A stretch of DNA of 64,000 nt from Candidatus Hydrogenedentota bacterium (GTDB lineage: Bacteria > Hydrogenedentota > Hydrogenedentia > Hydrogenedentales > JAEUWI01), in contig JAEUWI010000047.1 of the NCBI GenBank assembly GCA_016791475.1, positions 1 to 64,000 on the forward strand, given 5' to 3'. The notes beneath the pieces are model-generated. The model had not been told where the DNA came from. It saw only the letters and a program-made list of their open reading frames with translations, and did no database searches. Below are positions 53,977-62,860 of this stretch, one piece after another (the stretch's first letter is position 1; each line of letters begins with the position of its first letter). Both the position numbers and the translations under genes were made by a program.

Positions 53977-54131
53977 GCCAGCGTTGAGGCGGGGGCATTG
54001 TGGCTGATTGGCGACCTTTCCCCGAGTCTGTTACAATGCCCGTCCCAGTAGAGAGAGAGCGGCCACTGCGGCGCGTGCCGGCGGTGATGCTTCTCCCTTT
54101 CTTGTGACACCAACCAAGGACCGGGTCTGCC

Positions 54132-55157
54132 ATGGGCCTAATGACCGCCGAGATATCCGCCAAACATCTGGTGCCGCTGTGCCGCCAGATGGCCACCAGC
54201 TATGATGCGGGACTCCCCATCATTCGCACGCTGGAAATGATGTCGGACAACGCGAAGGATTCCCGCGCCAAGCAGGTTTTTCGCGCCATGGCGGAAGATG
54301 CGAAGCAGGGCGCCACGCTGGGCGAGGCGGCGCGCCGCCAGAAGAAGTACCTGCCGAAGTTCTTTATTGAGTTGCTTCACTCGGGCGAGCTGGGCGGGCG
54401 GCTCGATGTGATGCTGCACGACCTGGCGAGCTACTACGAAGATCGTCTGGCCATGCAGCGGAAAATCGTGGGCGCGCTGGTGTACCCGGCGATCCAGCTT
54501 GGCGCGGCCTGGTATCTGGGCACCTTCTCCCTGGGGCTCATCGGGCGCATGAATCTCAACTCGGCCGAGCCGTTCAATCTTGGCGACTACTTCAACCAGT
54601 ACTTCCTGTTTCAGGGGTTTGCCACGGGCACCTTCGCGCTGGCGATCATTGCGACGATAGTGCTGTCGCGACTGGGCCTGATCAACTGGAGCTGGGGCCT
54701 GATTCTGAACTATATCTGGCCGCTGAACACGGTAAACAGGAAATTCGGTCTGGCCCGCTTTTTTCGGAGTTTCTCACTGCTCGTTGGCAGCGGCATGAAT
54801 ATCCAATCCTGTATTGCGAATGCGGCAGCGATTTCGGGCAATCCCTGGATCGAGAAAGACCTGAAAAAGGCGATTCCCATGGTTGCCGCGGGCCACAGCC
54901 TCGTGGAGTCCTTTGCGGGCTGCAAGAGCCTGACCCCGCTGGCGCGGGAAATGCTGGAAGTCGGGGAGCGCTCGGGCAATCTGGAAGTGAGCCTGCGCAA
55001 GGTGTCCGACTACCACCTCGAAGAGGGACGCCATGCCGTGGGCATCGCCACGAAGATTCTGGGCGTGCTGATCGTACTCGGGGTGGGTGCCGTGGTCGGC
55101 TATATTGTTATCTCTTTTTACACCGGTTTGTTCCATCTTGGCGACGGTATTATCTAA
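54132..55157 (+). CDS. Type II secretion/type IV pilus inner-membrane protein, GspF/PilC-like
   Basis: 341 residues. Two T2SSF domains: the first has FFIELLHSGELGGRLDVMLHDLASYYEDRLAMQRKIVGALVYPAIQL, the second SFSLLVGSGMNIQSCIANAAAISGNPWIEKDLKKAI...EMLEVGERSGNLEVSLRKVSDYH. Three membrane helices lie at ~115-135, ~160-180 and the C-terminus. It forms the platform for pilin or pseudopilin assembly. No ATPase or pilin gene is adjacent, so the apparatus is scattered. A foldase gene follows 34 bases later. Confidence 0.88.
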   Translation: MGLMTAEISAKHLVPLCRQMATSYDAGLPIIRTLEMMSDNAKDSRAKQVFRAMAEDAKQGATLGEAARRQKKYLPKFFIELLHSGELGGRLDVMLHDLASYYEDRLAMQRKIVGALVYPAIQLGAAWYLGTFSLGLIGRMNLNSAEPFNLGDYFNQYFLFQGFATGTFALAIIATIVLSRLGLINWSWGLILNYIWPLNTVNRKFGLARFFRSFSLLVGSGMNIQSCIANAAAISGNPWIEKDLKKAIPMVAAGHSLVESFAGCKSLTPLAREMLEVGERSGNLEVSLRKVSDYHLEEGRHAVGIATKILGVLIVLGVGAVVGYIVISFYTGLFHLGDGII

Positions 55158-55191
55158 ACATTCATCCGCACTTAATTGGAGGAAAAGCAGT

Positions 55192-55797
55192 ATGGCCCAA
55201 GTGAACGACGAGAATATCAACGAGCCGAAGGATTTTGCCCCCTATCTCTGGTGGGGCATTCTGGTCGTGGTGCTCATCATGGTCGGCCTGATCCTGGCCA
55301 TGGGCAAGCGCACGCCGGGCCGTTCGGAAGTTCGGGCGAAGCATATCCTGGTGAAATTCGATCAGGGCGACCCGGCGGACCGCTCCCGGGCGTTGCAGCT
55401 TATTCAGGAGATCCGCGGCCGGATTGAGAAGGGCGAGAGCTTCGAGAAGCTTGCCAAGGAATATTCGAACGACCCCGCCAGCGCCACCCGTGGCGGCGAC
55501 ATGGGCCCCATGGCCAAAGGACAGTACCAGGAACAGTTCGAGAATTATGTCTGGTCGGCTCCCCTGAATGAACTGAGCAACGTCGTGCAGACGAGCTACG
55601 GTTACCATCTCATTGTGGTGACCGAGCGCCATGTATCCGCCGGCGACGCTTATGAGCTGGAACTCGAACGGCGCGTCACCGAAGTGGGCAACGGAGGGGA
55701 CTCGGCCACGCCGCCGCCGGCTCCCCCGGAGGGGATCGCCGCTCCCCCGGCCGCGCCTGAAGCCGCCCCGGCTCCGGCGGCCGCACCCGCAAATTAA
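55192..55797 (+). CDS. Parvulin-type peptidyl-prolyl isomerase, membrane anchored
   Basis: 201 residues from the ATG at 55192, with GGAGGA upstream. One membrane helix (~20-38, LWWGILVVVLIMVGLILAMG) precedes a parvulin domain (~45-150): EVRAKHILVKFDQGD, AKEYSNDPASATRGGDMGPMAKGQ, TSYGYHLIVVTER. The C-terminus is Pro/Ala-rich. It would help periplasmic proteins fold (SurA/PpiC-like). It follows the GspF-like gene by 34 bases and precedes a strong terminator. Confidence 0.9.
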   Translation: MAQVNDENINEPKDFAPYLWWGILVVVLIMVGLILAMGKRTPGRSEVRAKHILVKFDQGDPADRSRALQLIQEIRGRIEKGESFEKLAKEYSNDPASATRGGDMGPMAKGQYQEQFENYVWSAPLNELSNVVQTSYGYHLIVVTERHVSAGDAYELELERRVTEVGNGGDSATPPPAPPEGIAAPPAAPEAAPAPAAAPAN

Positions 55798-55818
55798 GGG
55801 GCGAACAAGGCATTATCC

Positions 55819-55861
55819 GACCGGCACGCCGACATTCGGTTGGCGTGCCGGTCGTTTTTTT
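55819..55861 (+). terminator. Rho-independent terminator after the parvulin gene
   Basis: A perfect 12-bp stem GACCGGCACGCC / GGCGTGCCGGTC with an 11-nt loop, followed by GTTTTTTT. Confidence 0.93.
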
Positions 55862-55866
55862 CAGGC

Positions 55867-56034
55867 TCAGTCGGGGGTTTTCGCGTAGAACGCGGAGAGA
55901 TTCTGGATGACGGTCGGGCCGTTGGTCCAGGAACTGAAGAAGATGGTCAGAAAAGTAAGGATGGCCGATTCCAGGGGGGTGGTTACGCCCTGGGCCACCT
56001 GGGGGCGGCGGCTGATGGATTTGAGATGGTTCAT
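55867..56034 (-). CDS. 55-residue small protein, function unknown
   Basis: ATG at 56034 preceded by CACAGGAGCTTCACT (clear Shine-Dalgarno) and TGA at 55867. Residues include MNHLKSISRRPQVAQG, then a central hydrophobic run (LESAILTFLTIFFSSW) and a polar tail YAKTPD. One short membrane or amphipathic helix is likely. It is divergent from the ferredoxin gene and ends against the parvulin terminator. Unrecognised; the ribosome site makes a real gene plausible. Confidence 0.5.
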   Translation of the reverse strand: MNHLKSISRRPQVAQGVTTPLESAILTFLTIFFSSWTNGPTVIQNLSAFYAKTPD

Positions 56035-56173
56035 AGTGAAGCTCCTGTGTGGCGCGTGGGCCGAATTCGATCATTCCAGACCTGATTTTAGCCGTTGCGA
56101 TGGGGTACAATCCATCCGCCCGTGGCGCATTCCGGCCTGGGCGTAACAAAGCAACGAGGATCCGGGTAGTATC

Positions 56174-56428
56174 ATGGCACGCATAACGATTGATGGAAAG
56201 TACAGGGATTTGGAGGCGGGGGAGCCCATTCTGGCGGCGTGCGAAGAACTGGGGGTGCCCTTCGGCTGCCAGGCCGGAAGTTGCGGCACCTGCGTGATCA
56301 TCGTGGAATCGGGATTGGAAAATCTTCACGAACCGAACCATCTCGAAGAGGACCTGGGATTGCGTACCAACGAGCGACTGGCCTGTCAGGCCCGGATCCG
56401 ATCGGGCGAAGTGGTCGCGAGCTGGTAA
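56174..56428 (+). CDS. 2Fe-2S ferredoxin
   Basis: 84 residues. Cluster ligands are Cys32, Cys37 and Cys40 in GCQAGSCGTC, with Cys71 in RLACQ, the plant-type/adrenodoxin-like C-x4-C-x2-C...C arrangement. GAGGA precedes the ATG. It is a small cytoplasmic electron carrier; its partner is not adjacent. No N-terminal extension. Confidence 0.92.
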   Translation: MARITIDGKYRDLEAGEPILAACEELGVPFGCQAGSCGTCVIIVESGLENLHEPNHLEEDLGLRTNERLACQARIRSGEVVASW

Positions 56429-56648
56429 TAGTGCGTATTTCCCACGTGACGCCGTGAAATTGTATGCCATGGCGGGAACCTTTAGAATATCCGGGGGGAT
56501 GAAACCCTTACGGGCATTTTCATGCCTCAACATCAGCGTCGCACCCCCGGTGTGACCTTGTAACCGACGAGCCCCAGCAGGCGCCCCCGGGCGTCCGCCC
56601 CGGCTCCTCCCAGCCACAACAGGCCAGCCTTTTGAAGGGATGTTTTTC

Positions 56649-59600
56649 ATGGGACCTGTCAACGCACTTCAACCACTCCGCGCGGCCCTGCGCACCCTCA
56701 CTCTGCCGATGTTTGCGGCCACGCTCATCGCCCCGCCGGCGCCGGCGCAACCGGCGGATTTTGATTTTGGTGACGGGCGCCATGGGTCCTTTACGGTGCC
56801 CGCGGGCGAGACCACGATCCAGGATCTCTGGGCGCAGGTGCGCACGGCGTCGGATCTGCTGGCCTACGATCCCGAGCATGGGGACCAGGTGCCTCAACTG
56901 GAGAACTTGACGATTTCCTCGGGCGGCACCCTCACGGTGAGCCCCTACACGGGCAACGCCAGCGGTGCGGTGGACCCGACGCAGGGGGGAGTGCTTCGGC
57001 TGAAGGTGCGGGGCACGTTGACGATTCAAAACGGCGGCGCGATCTCGGCGACGGGCCGGGGCTATCGTGGCGGCACGCTGGAAGGCGGCAGTCCCGGCTT
57101 CATCGGCCAGCAGGGCGATAGTTGGGGCAACACGGGTGCGATCAGCAGCGCGGCCAATCGAGGTGGTGGTGGCGGCGGCTTCGGCGAGATCAACGGGAAT
57201 GCGAATCCGGGCAGCGGCGGCGGCGGCGGTCACCGCGAGGCGGGCGCGCGCGGCGCGACGGGCCAGGGCACGCAGACGGGCGGTCTGGGCGGCGAAGCCT
57301 TTGACACGGTGGCTACGGCGGCAGGCCAGGGCTTTCGCGACACCTATCTTTTCCCGCGTTTCGGCAGCGGCGGCGGTCGCGGCGGCCAGACATCGAACTT
57401 TGCGAACATAGGCGCCTACGGCGGTAATGGCGGCGGTGTGATTATCATCGAAGCGGAGCGGATTGTAAATAACGGTACGATTTCCGCCGATGGCGCCGTG
57501 GGCGGATCGGATCTTTCGGGCGGCGGCGGCGGCGCGGGTGGCAGCATCCTGATCCAGACCCTGTCCGAGTCAAACGGCACGGTGACGGTGGCCGGCGGCG
57601 CGGGCGGCGTGGGCACGGTGCTGGGGAACGTCGGCGGCACGGGCGCCTCGGGCATCCTGCTCTGGGATGGCCGCTACGCGCTGGAGACGGAAGTGGTGGG
57701 CGAGGGCGTGATCGAGTTGACCCCGGCGGGCGGGCGCTACGATGACAACACGGTAGTCTCCGCCGAAGCGATCGCGGACGAGGGCTGGATGTTTGCCGGC
57801 TGGTCCGGCGACCTTTCGGGGACGGACAATCCGGACGACGTGACCATGACGGGGGATCGTTCGATCACCGCGACCTTTGTGGAGCTGCCCACGCTGACGG
57901 TGGAGCCCGAGCAGCGCGACGTGAGCCCCTTTGGCGGCGATCTAAGCTTCGGCGTCACCGTGGCGGGCGGCACGGAGGACATTCACTGGACCACCACCGT
58001 CACGGATGGTGCGGAGTTTCTTTCAATCGCCAGTGGCGCCACCGGCACGAACGACGGGACGATCACGGTGACGGCGGCGCCAAACGCGCAGGAAAACCCG
58101 CGAATCGGGCGGCTGCTGGTGTCCTCCGAGGATGTGGGCAGCGACCCGGTGGTCATCACAATCACCCAGGGACCGTCGACACCCATGTTGTCGGTGACGC
58201 CGGCGGAGCAAACCGCGCTGGCTGAAGGGGAAGAACTGGTGATCCAGGTGCTCAACACGGGCACCGGCACCTTCGACTGGACGGCGGCGATTCTCGCGGG
58301 TCACAGCTATGCCTCCATTACCTCGGCGGCCACGGGTACGAACGACGGCACCTTTGTGGTCAGTGTGGCCCCGAATCTTACGCCCCTGCAGCGCACCATT
58401 CGCATCTCTGTATCCGCGCCGGGCGCTTTTGGTTCACCGGAAGAGGTGACGATCACGCAGTTGGCCGGTGTGCCCCTGCTCCAGGTTTCGCCCACGAGCC
58501 AATTGATTGGATCGGCTGCGGGCACGGCGTCGCTGAACGTCTCCAATGGCGGCAGCGGATCTCTGGGCTGGACGGCGGCGGTGATCGAGGGGGCGGGCTT
58601 TGCGACGATTACCAGTGGATCCAGCGGGGTGAACGCGGGCCAGGTAACGGTGGCCTTCCTGGGCAACGTGTCGATGAGCAACCGAACGGCGAAGATCCGG
58701 GTTGAAACGCCAGATGCCGCGAATTCGCCCATTGACGTGACCATAATCCAGACGGCGCAGGAGGCGGTGCTTCAGGTCTCGCCGGAATCTCAATCGATTG
58801 GCTCCAGTGCGGGCAGCGCGAGTTTCCAGGTGCTGAACGCGGGTTCGGGCACGATGAACTGGACCGCGGCGGTAGTCTCCGGCGCGAACTTCGTGAGTAT
58901 ATCCACCGGCATCTCGGGCACGAATGAAGGTGCGGTTGTGGTGGCGGCGACGGCGAATACCACGGGCCAGGAGCGGAGTGCGACGATCCGGATCAGTGCG
59001 CCGGGCGCGGCCAACAGCCCCACCGACGTAACGCTCACCCAGGCGGCGAGCGCGCCGGTGCTGCGCATCGCACCCACGGAGCAGTCCGTTGGCGCGGGCG
59101 GCGGCAACATCAGCATCACCGTGGAGAATGGCGGAACGGGTACGTTGAACTGGACGGCCTCGGTCGCCACGGGCGCGGAATTCCTGTCGCTTACACCGCC
59201 ATCGAACGGTGTGGAAGACGGGGTGGTTCAGGTTGCGGTGGCCGCGAATATTTCGGGCCGCTCGCGCACGGGCACGATCCGGGTGGAAGGCACGGGTGCG
59301 ACATCGAGCCCGCAGACGGCGACGATCATACAGTTGGGCTGCACGCCCCTTGACCCGCCGGCCAATCTGGCGGCGAGCGACGGCACGTCCCCCGATGGCG
59401 TGGATTTGATCTGGAGCGCGGTGCCCGGCGCGTCGGGCTACGAAATCTTCCGCAGCCCGGAGAGCGATCGCGATCACTTCGAACTGCTGGCCACGACGAC
59501 GGAGCCGCGCTATACGGACACGGCGACGGAGAAGCCCACCTACGAGCTGATTCGCGAGGGCTGCTTCAATCCCGGCGAGTTCGATATCGACTACACCCTT

Positions 59601-60494
59601 TATTACTATGAAGTGCGCGCGGTGAACCCCTGCGGCGCGAGTACGAGCAGCAACCGCACCACAGGCTACCGCGGACTGCCCCGGGACGACGACGACGACG
59701 GCGGCACGGATGGCGGCGAGGGTGAAGGAGAAGACCCCACCGATACCGCGACGAAGGCGCTGACGGAGGAGACACCCGTGGGGCAGGCAAGCCGTGTGGC
59801 GCTACTCCTGGCGAATGACGGCGGAATCGATCCGTCCACGATCGTGCTGAATGTCAACGGTGTGGTGGCCGACCTCGCGGACTACTTCTGGCGCCCGGCG
59901 GCGGAGGGCGACGATAGCCTCGGCTGGGTGGTCTACACGGGCGTGAGCGATTGGGTCGACGGAGCGCCCTATGTACTGGAGGCCGGCGCGCGCGCCCTGG
60001 ACGGCACGGTGCTCTCCGCGAGCGAGACCTTCGTGCGCGATTCCAGCGATGCAAATGTGGCGCTGGATGGGGTTCGGGTCGTGCCGTATATTCCAGAGGG
60101 TGAAGATACGGGCCTCTTCATGGAAGGGCTGGGCGTGGTCTTCCTGGCGACGCCGGTGGAGGTGTACGACGTGCCGGAGCGGATCACCATACCGGTGCCG
60201 GACTATGCGCGCGGCGCATCGCTGACGCTCTACTACCTGGAAAGCGAAGCAGACGGCCCCGTCTGGTACCCGGCGGATCAGGTACGCGGACTGCTGGCGG
60301 CGCCCCCCGCGCTCTCGGAAGACGGCGCGAGCGTGGAGGCGTGGCTGAACCATGGCGGCACGCTGCGCCTCGGCTATGTACCCGAGCGGGACACACCGGC
60401 GTCGATACCGGTGAACTACGGCACGGTGTTGTTGCTCGCGGGCACGGCGCTGACGCTGTGGGCAACCGGGTTCAAGCGGCGGGAAGCCCGCTGA
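56649..60494 (+). CDS. Large surface-anchored protein with Gly-rich region, five BACON-like repeats and FN3 domain
   Basis: 1281 residues from the ATG at 56649, nine bases after GAAGGG; an ATG at 56640 touches that site. The signal peptide ends near 32 (APPAPAQ). A Gly-rich region (~100-335) is followed by an InlB-like repeat (~345-410, GWMFAGWSGDLSGTDNPDD). Five BACON-like units of ~97 residues start at about 415, 512, 611, 707 and 804, each ending in an ITQ/LTQ strand. An FN3-like domain (~896-1010), an acidic Asp/Gly/Glu linker and a C-terminal helix with KRREAR follow. The end resembles sortable C-terminal anchors. Likely a cell-surface adhesin or polymer-binding protein. Confidence 0.85.
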   Translation: MGPVNALQPLRAALRTLTLPMFAATLIAPPAPAQPADFDFGDGRHGSFTVPAGETTIQDLWAQVRTASDLLAYDPEHGDQVPQLENLTISSGGTLTVSPYTGNASGAVDPTQGGVLRLKVRGTLTIQNGGAISATGRGYRGGTLEGGSPGFIGQQGDSWGNTGAISSAANRGGGGGGFGEINGNANPGSGGGGGHREAGARGATGQGTQTGGLGGEAFDTVATAAGQGFRDTYLFPRFGSGGGRGGQTSNFANIGAYGGNGGGVIIIEAERIVNNGTISADGAVGGSDLSGGGGGAGGSILIQTLSESNGTVTVAGGAGGVGTVLGNVGGTGASGILLWDGRYALETEVVGEGVIELTPAGGRYDDNTVVSAEAIADEGWMFAGWSGDLSGTDNPDDVTMTGDRSITATFVELPTLTVEPEQRDVSPFGGDLSFGVTVAGGTEDIHWTTTVTDGAEFLSIASGATGTNDGTITVTAAPNAQENPRIGRLLVSSEDVGSDPVVITITQGPSTPMLSVTPAEQTALAEGEELVIQVLNTGTGTFDWTAAILAGHSYASITSAATGTNDGTFVVSVAPNLTPLQRTIRISVSAPGAFGSPEEVTITQLAGVPLLQVSPTSQLIGSAAGTASLNVSNGGSGSLGWTAAVIEGAGFATITSGSSGVNAGQVTVAFLGNVSMSNRTAKIRVETPDAANSPIDVTIIQTAQEAVLQVSPESQSIGSSAGSASFQVLNAGSGTMNWTAAVVSGANFVSISTGISGTNEGAVVVAATANTTGQERSATIRISAPGAANSPTDVTLTQAASAPVLRIAPTEQSVGAGGGNISITVENGGTGTLNWTASVATGAEFLSLTPPSNGVEDGVVQVAVAANISGRSRTGTIRVEGTGATSSPQTATIIQLGCTPLDPPANLAASDGTSPDGVDLIWSAVPGASGYEIFRSPESDRDHFELLATTTEPRYTDTATEKPTYELIREGCFNPGEFDIDYTLYYYEVRAVNPCGASTSSNRTTGYRGLPRDDDDDGGTDGGEGEGEDPTDTATKALTEETPVGQASRVALLLANDGGIDPSTIVLNVNGVVADLADYFWRPAAEGDDSLGWVVYTGVSDWVDGAPYVLEAGARALDGTVLSASETFVRDSSDANVALDGVRVVPYIPEGEDTGLFMEGLGVVFLATPVEVYDVPERITIPVPDYARGASLTLYYLESEADGPVWYPADQVRGLLAAPPALSEDGASVEAWLNHGGTLRLGYVPERDTPASIPVNYGTVLLLAGTALTLWATGFKRREAR

Positions 60495-60509
60495 AGTCAG
60501 GGATTGCCG

Positions 60510-60579
60510 ACAGGACGGATTTGACGGATAGGACAGATTTAAGAAATCAGTCGTATCCGACTTATCCGTCCTGTTTTTT
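60510..60579 (+). terminator. Rho-independent-like terminator after the BACON protein
   Basis: ACAGGACGGAT (60510-60520) pairs with ATCCGTCCTGT (60564-60574) and is followed by TTTTTTT. The wide loop holds another partial hairpin. Part of the right arm is the shared 16-mer also seen at 24310-24325. Confidence 0.75.
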
Positions 60580-60629
60580 TCGCCCCGCGACGCCGGAGTG
60601 CTATCATACGCTTTTCAGGAGCACTTTAA

Positions 60630-61430
60630 ATGACCCCCGCCGAGCTTTATCAGGCAGCGATAGACGATACCCTGGCCTTGTTGCGCGCCCTGCCGCCTTC
60701 ACCGGGCAAGACCGTGCCTTTGTCGCCCGAAGTGGCCGAACTGCTTTCCCGCGCCGCGGCCACTCCTGCGGAGCAAGTCGCTCTTTCGGTGGATGAGGAA
60801 CCCGTCGCGAGGGTCCAGGCTCCCCCCGCCGCCGCGCCAGCGCTGGATTCCGGGGATGTGGCGGATGCGCTATCGGCGCTGGCCGCGGTTGTGCGGGGTT
60901 GCGAGAAATGCGCCCTGTGCAAGACCCGCACGCAGACGGTCTTCGGCGTGGGCAATATTCAGGCCGATCTGGTATTCGTGGGCGAAGCGCCGGGGGCGGA
61001 TGAAGACGCTCAGGGCGAGCCCTTCGTGGGCAAGGCGGGCCAGTTGCTGACCGACATCATTGTGAAGGGCATGAAGATGAAGCGGGAGGACGTATATATC
61101 TGCAACGTCCTCAAGTGCCGCCCGCCGAACAACCGAAATCCGAATCCGGAAGAAATGTCGCTCTGCGAGCCGTATCTGATCCGGCAGTTGTCGCTGATCC
61201 GGCCCAAGGTCATCTGTGCGCTGGGCGGCGTGGCCTCCAAGTGCCTCCTTCAGACCGAGGCGTCGGTGGGGCAGTTGCGCGGGCGCTGGCACAACTACCA
61301 GGGCATTCCCCTGCGCGTCACTTATCACCCGGCCTATCTCCTCCGCACACCCTCCGACAAGGGCAAGACGTGGGAGGACATTCAGGAAGTGATGAAGGTG
61401 CTCAGCGGCGAAGTCATTCCGGACGTATAA
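60630..61430 (+). CDS. Family 4 uracil-DNA glycosylase
   Basis: 266 residues; AGGAG nine bases before the ATG. After a Pro/Ala-rich N-terminal extension of ~80 residues the catalytic part begins at CEKCALCKTRTQTVFG, supplying two of four 4Fe-4S cysteines. FVGEAPGADEDAQGEPFVGKAGQLL is the active-site motif, NVLKCRPPNNRNPNPEEMSLCEPYL gives the other cysteines, and TYHPAYLLRTP is the DNA-binding motif. It removes uracil from DNA. The long extension is common in such proteins from this kind of organism. Confidence 0.92.
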   Translation: MTPAELYQAAIDDTLALLRALPPSPGKTVPLSPEVAELLSRAAATPAEQVALSVDEEPVARVQAPPAAAPALDSGDVADALSALAAVVRGCEKCALCKTRTQTVFGVGNIQADLVFVGEAPGADEDAQGEPFVGKAGQLLTDIIVKGMKMKREDVYICNVLKCRPPNNRNPNPEEMSLCEPYLIRQLSLIRPKVICALGGVASKCLLQTEASVGQLRGRWHNYQGIPLRVTYHPAYLLRTPSDKGKTWEDIQEVMKVLSGEVIPDV

Positions 61431-61434
61431 GGCT

Positions 61435-62838
61435 ATGGAGCTACCCGCGGTCATGAGCAAGACCTCCACGGCGCGACACGGGCGGTCACCGGTGAAGTGG
61501 CGTCATTCCATGTACTTTCGGGTGCTGGTGCTTTGTTGCGTGCTGCTGCTCTGTCTTTTCACCTCGATTTTCATCATTGTGCGGCACACCATCAGCGAGG
61601 CGATCCGAGAAGTGGAATCGGAGTCCCAGGCGATCCGCAAGGAAGTGCTCGACATGTTTGAAGGAGACGCCTCGCTCACCAGCGATCAGATCGAGGCGGC
61701 CATCATGAACGAGCGGGAAGACGCGGAGATCTTGATCGAGCCGCTGCCCGGCCCTATTCCGGAGTTGCGGACTTCGATCCAGTACCAGCCCGACGGCACG
61801 GTGCTCCGCGTGGTCCATGTGCCGCTGGAGCGTCTGGACATGCTGATGACGATCCACTACAGCACCCAGGCGTCCGTGGAGGTGCTTCGGGCGTTCAAGA
61901 ACCGCTATATCCTCCTGGTGACTTTTGTGTTTATCGTCACCCTGTGGATCATGATCTACACGATCCACCGGACGTTGCGGCCGCTGATGGATCTCTCCGA
62001 CACCTGCGCGGCCATCACGGAGGGCAATCTCCAGACCGTGAAGATTGCCCGCTCCTCCGGCGAAGTGCAGTTGCTCGAATCCAAGTTCAACGACATGGTG
62101 GAGTCGCTCCGCGAGAAGGAAGTGATGGAGGTGAAACTGCGCCAGGCCCAGCGTCTTTCGGCCCTGGGCAACCTGGCGGCGGGGGTGGCGCACGATGTGC
62201 GCAACCCGCTGAACGCGATCAAGCTGTTGTCGAGCCACGCCATCGACTCCATGGGGGGCGATGGGGCCACGCCCGGCGTGAAGCCTTTGATGACCATCCG
62301 CGATGAAGTGGATCGCCTGGAAGAGATCGTTTCGGGGTTTCTTTCGCTGGCGAAGGAGCGCGCGCTGGAGCCGGAGCCCACGAGCGTGGACGCCGTGCTG
62401 GAGGAGTGTGTGCGCCTTTTCCAAAAGGACGCGGAAGAGCGCGGGGTGGAGCTGATCAGCGAATTGAAAGCGGGCGGCACTCTCCTGCTGTTGGACGGTA
62501 AGCAATGGTCGCGGGCGGTGCTGAATGTGCTGCTGAACGCGCTGGAGGCCTGCAAGCCCGGCGGGCATGTGCGCCTCAGTTCCGCCATCCGCAACGACGC
62601 GTGCCAGATCCTGGTGGAAGACGACGGCCCCGGTTTGCCGGACAGCGTGATCGAGCAGGTTTTCGATCCGTATTACACGACGAAGCCGGGCGGCACGGGC
62701 CTGGGCCTGTCCATCACGCGGGGGATCGTGGAGGAGCATGGCGGCACCATCGAGTTGAGCAGCCGGGACGGTCAGGGCTGCCGCGTTTCGATCACCGTAC
62801 CGTTGAAGCAAAAGATCTCCCGCGCCAGGGCGCACTGA
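61435..62838 (+). CDS. NtrB-like membrane sensor histidine kinase
   Basis: 467 residues (an ATG at 61453 is also possible). Two membrane helices (~27-49 and ~160-181) flank a ~110-residue periplasmic sensor. A HAMP region follows, then HisKA with His253 in GVAHDVRNPLNAIKLLSSHA. The HATPase has NVLLNALEACKPGG (N-box), DDGPGLP, TTKPGGTGLGLSI. It starts four bases after the glycosylase gene and pairs with the response regulator next to it. The input signal is unknown. Confidence 0.92.
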   Translation: MELPAVMSKTSTARHGRSPVKWRHSMYFRVLVLCCVLLLCLFTSIFIIVRHTISEAIREVESESQAIRKEVLDMFEGDASLTSDQIEAAIMNEREDAEILIEPLPGPIPELRTSIQYQPDGTVLRVVHVPLERLDMLMTIHYSTQASVEVLRAFKNRYILLVTFVFIVTLWIMIYTIHRTLRPLMDLSDTCAAITEGNLQTVKIARSSGEVQLLESKFNDMVESLREKEVMEVKLRQAQRLSALGNLAAGVAHDVRNPLNAIKLLSSHAIDSMGGDGATPGVKPLMTIRDEVDRLEEIVSGFLSLAKERALEPEPTSVDAVLEECVRLFQKDAEERGVELISELKAGGTLLLLDGKQWSRAVLNVLLNALEACKPGGHVRLSSAIRNDACQILVEDDGPGLPDSVIEQVFDPYYTTKPGGTGLGLSITRGIVEEHGGTIELSSRDGQGCRVSITVPLKQKISRARAH

Positions 62839-62860
62839 GCGGGCAACGATAGGAGTATCC

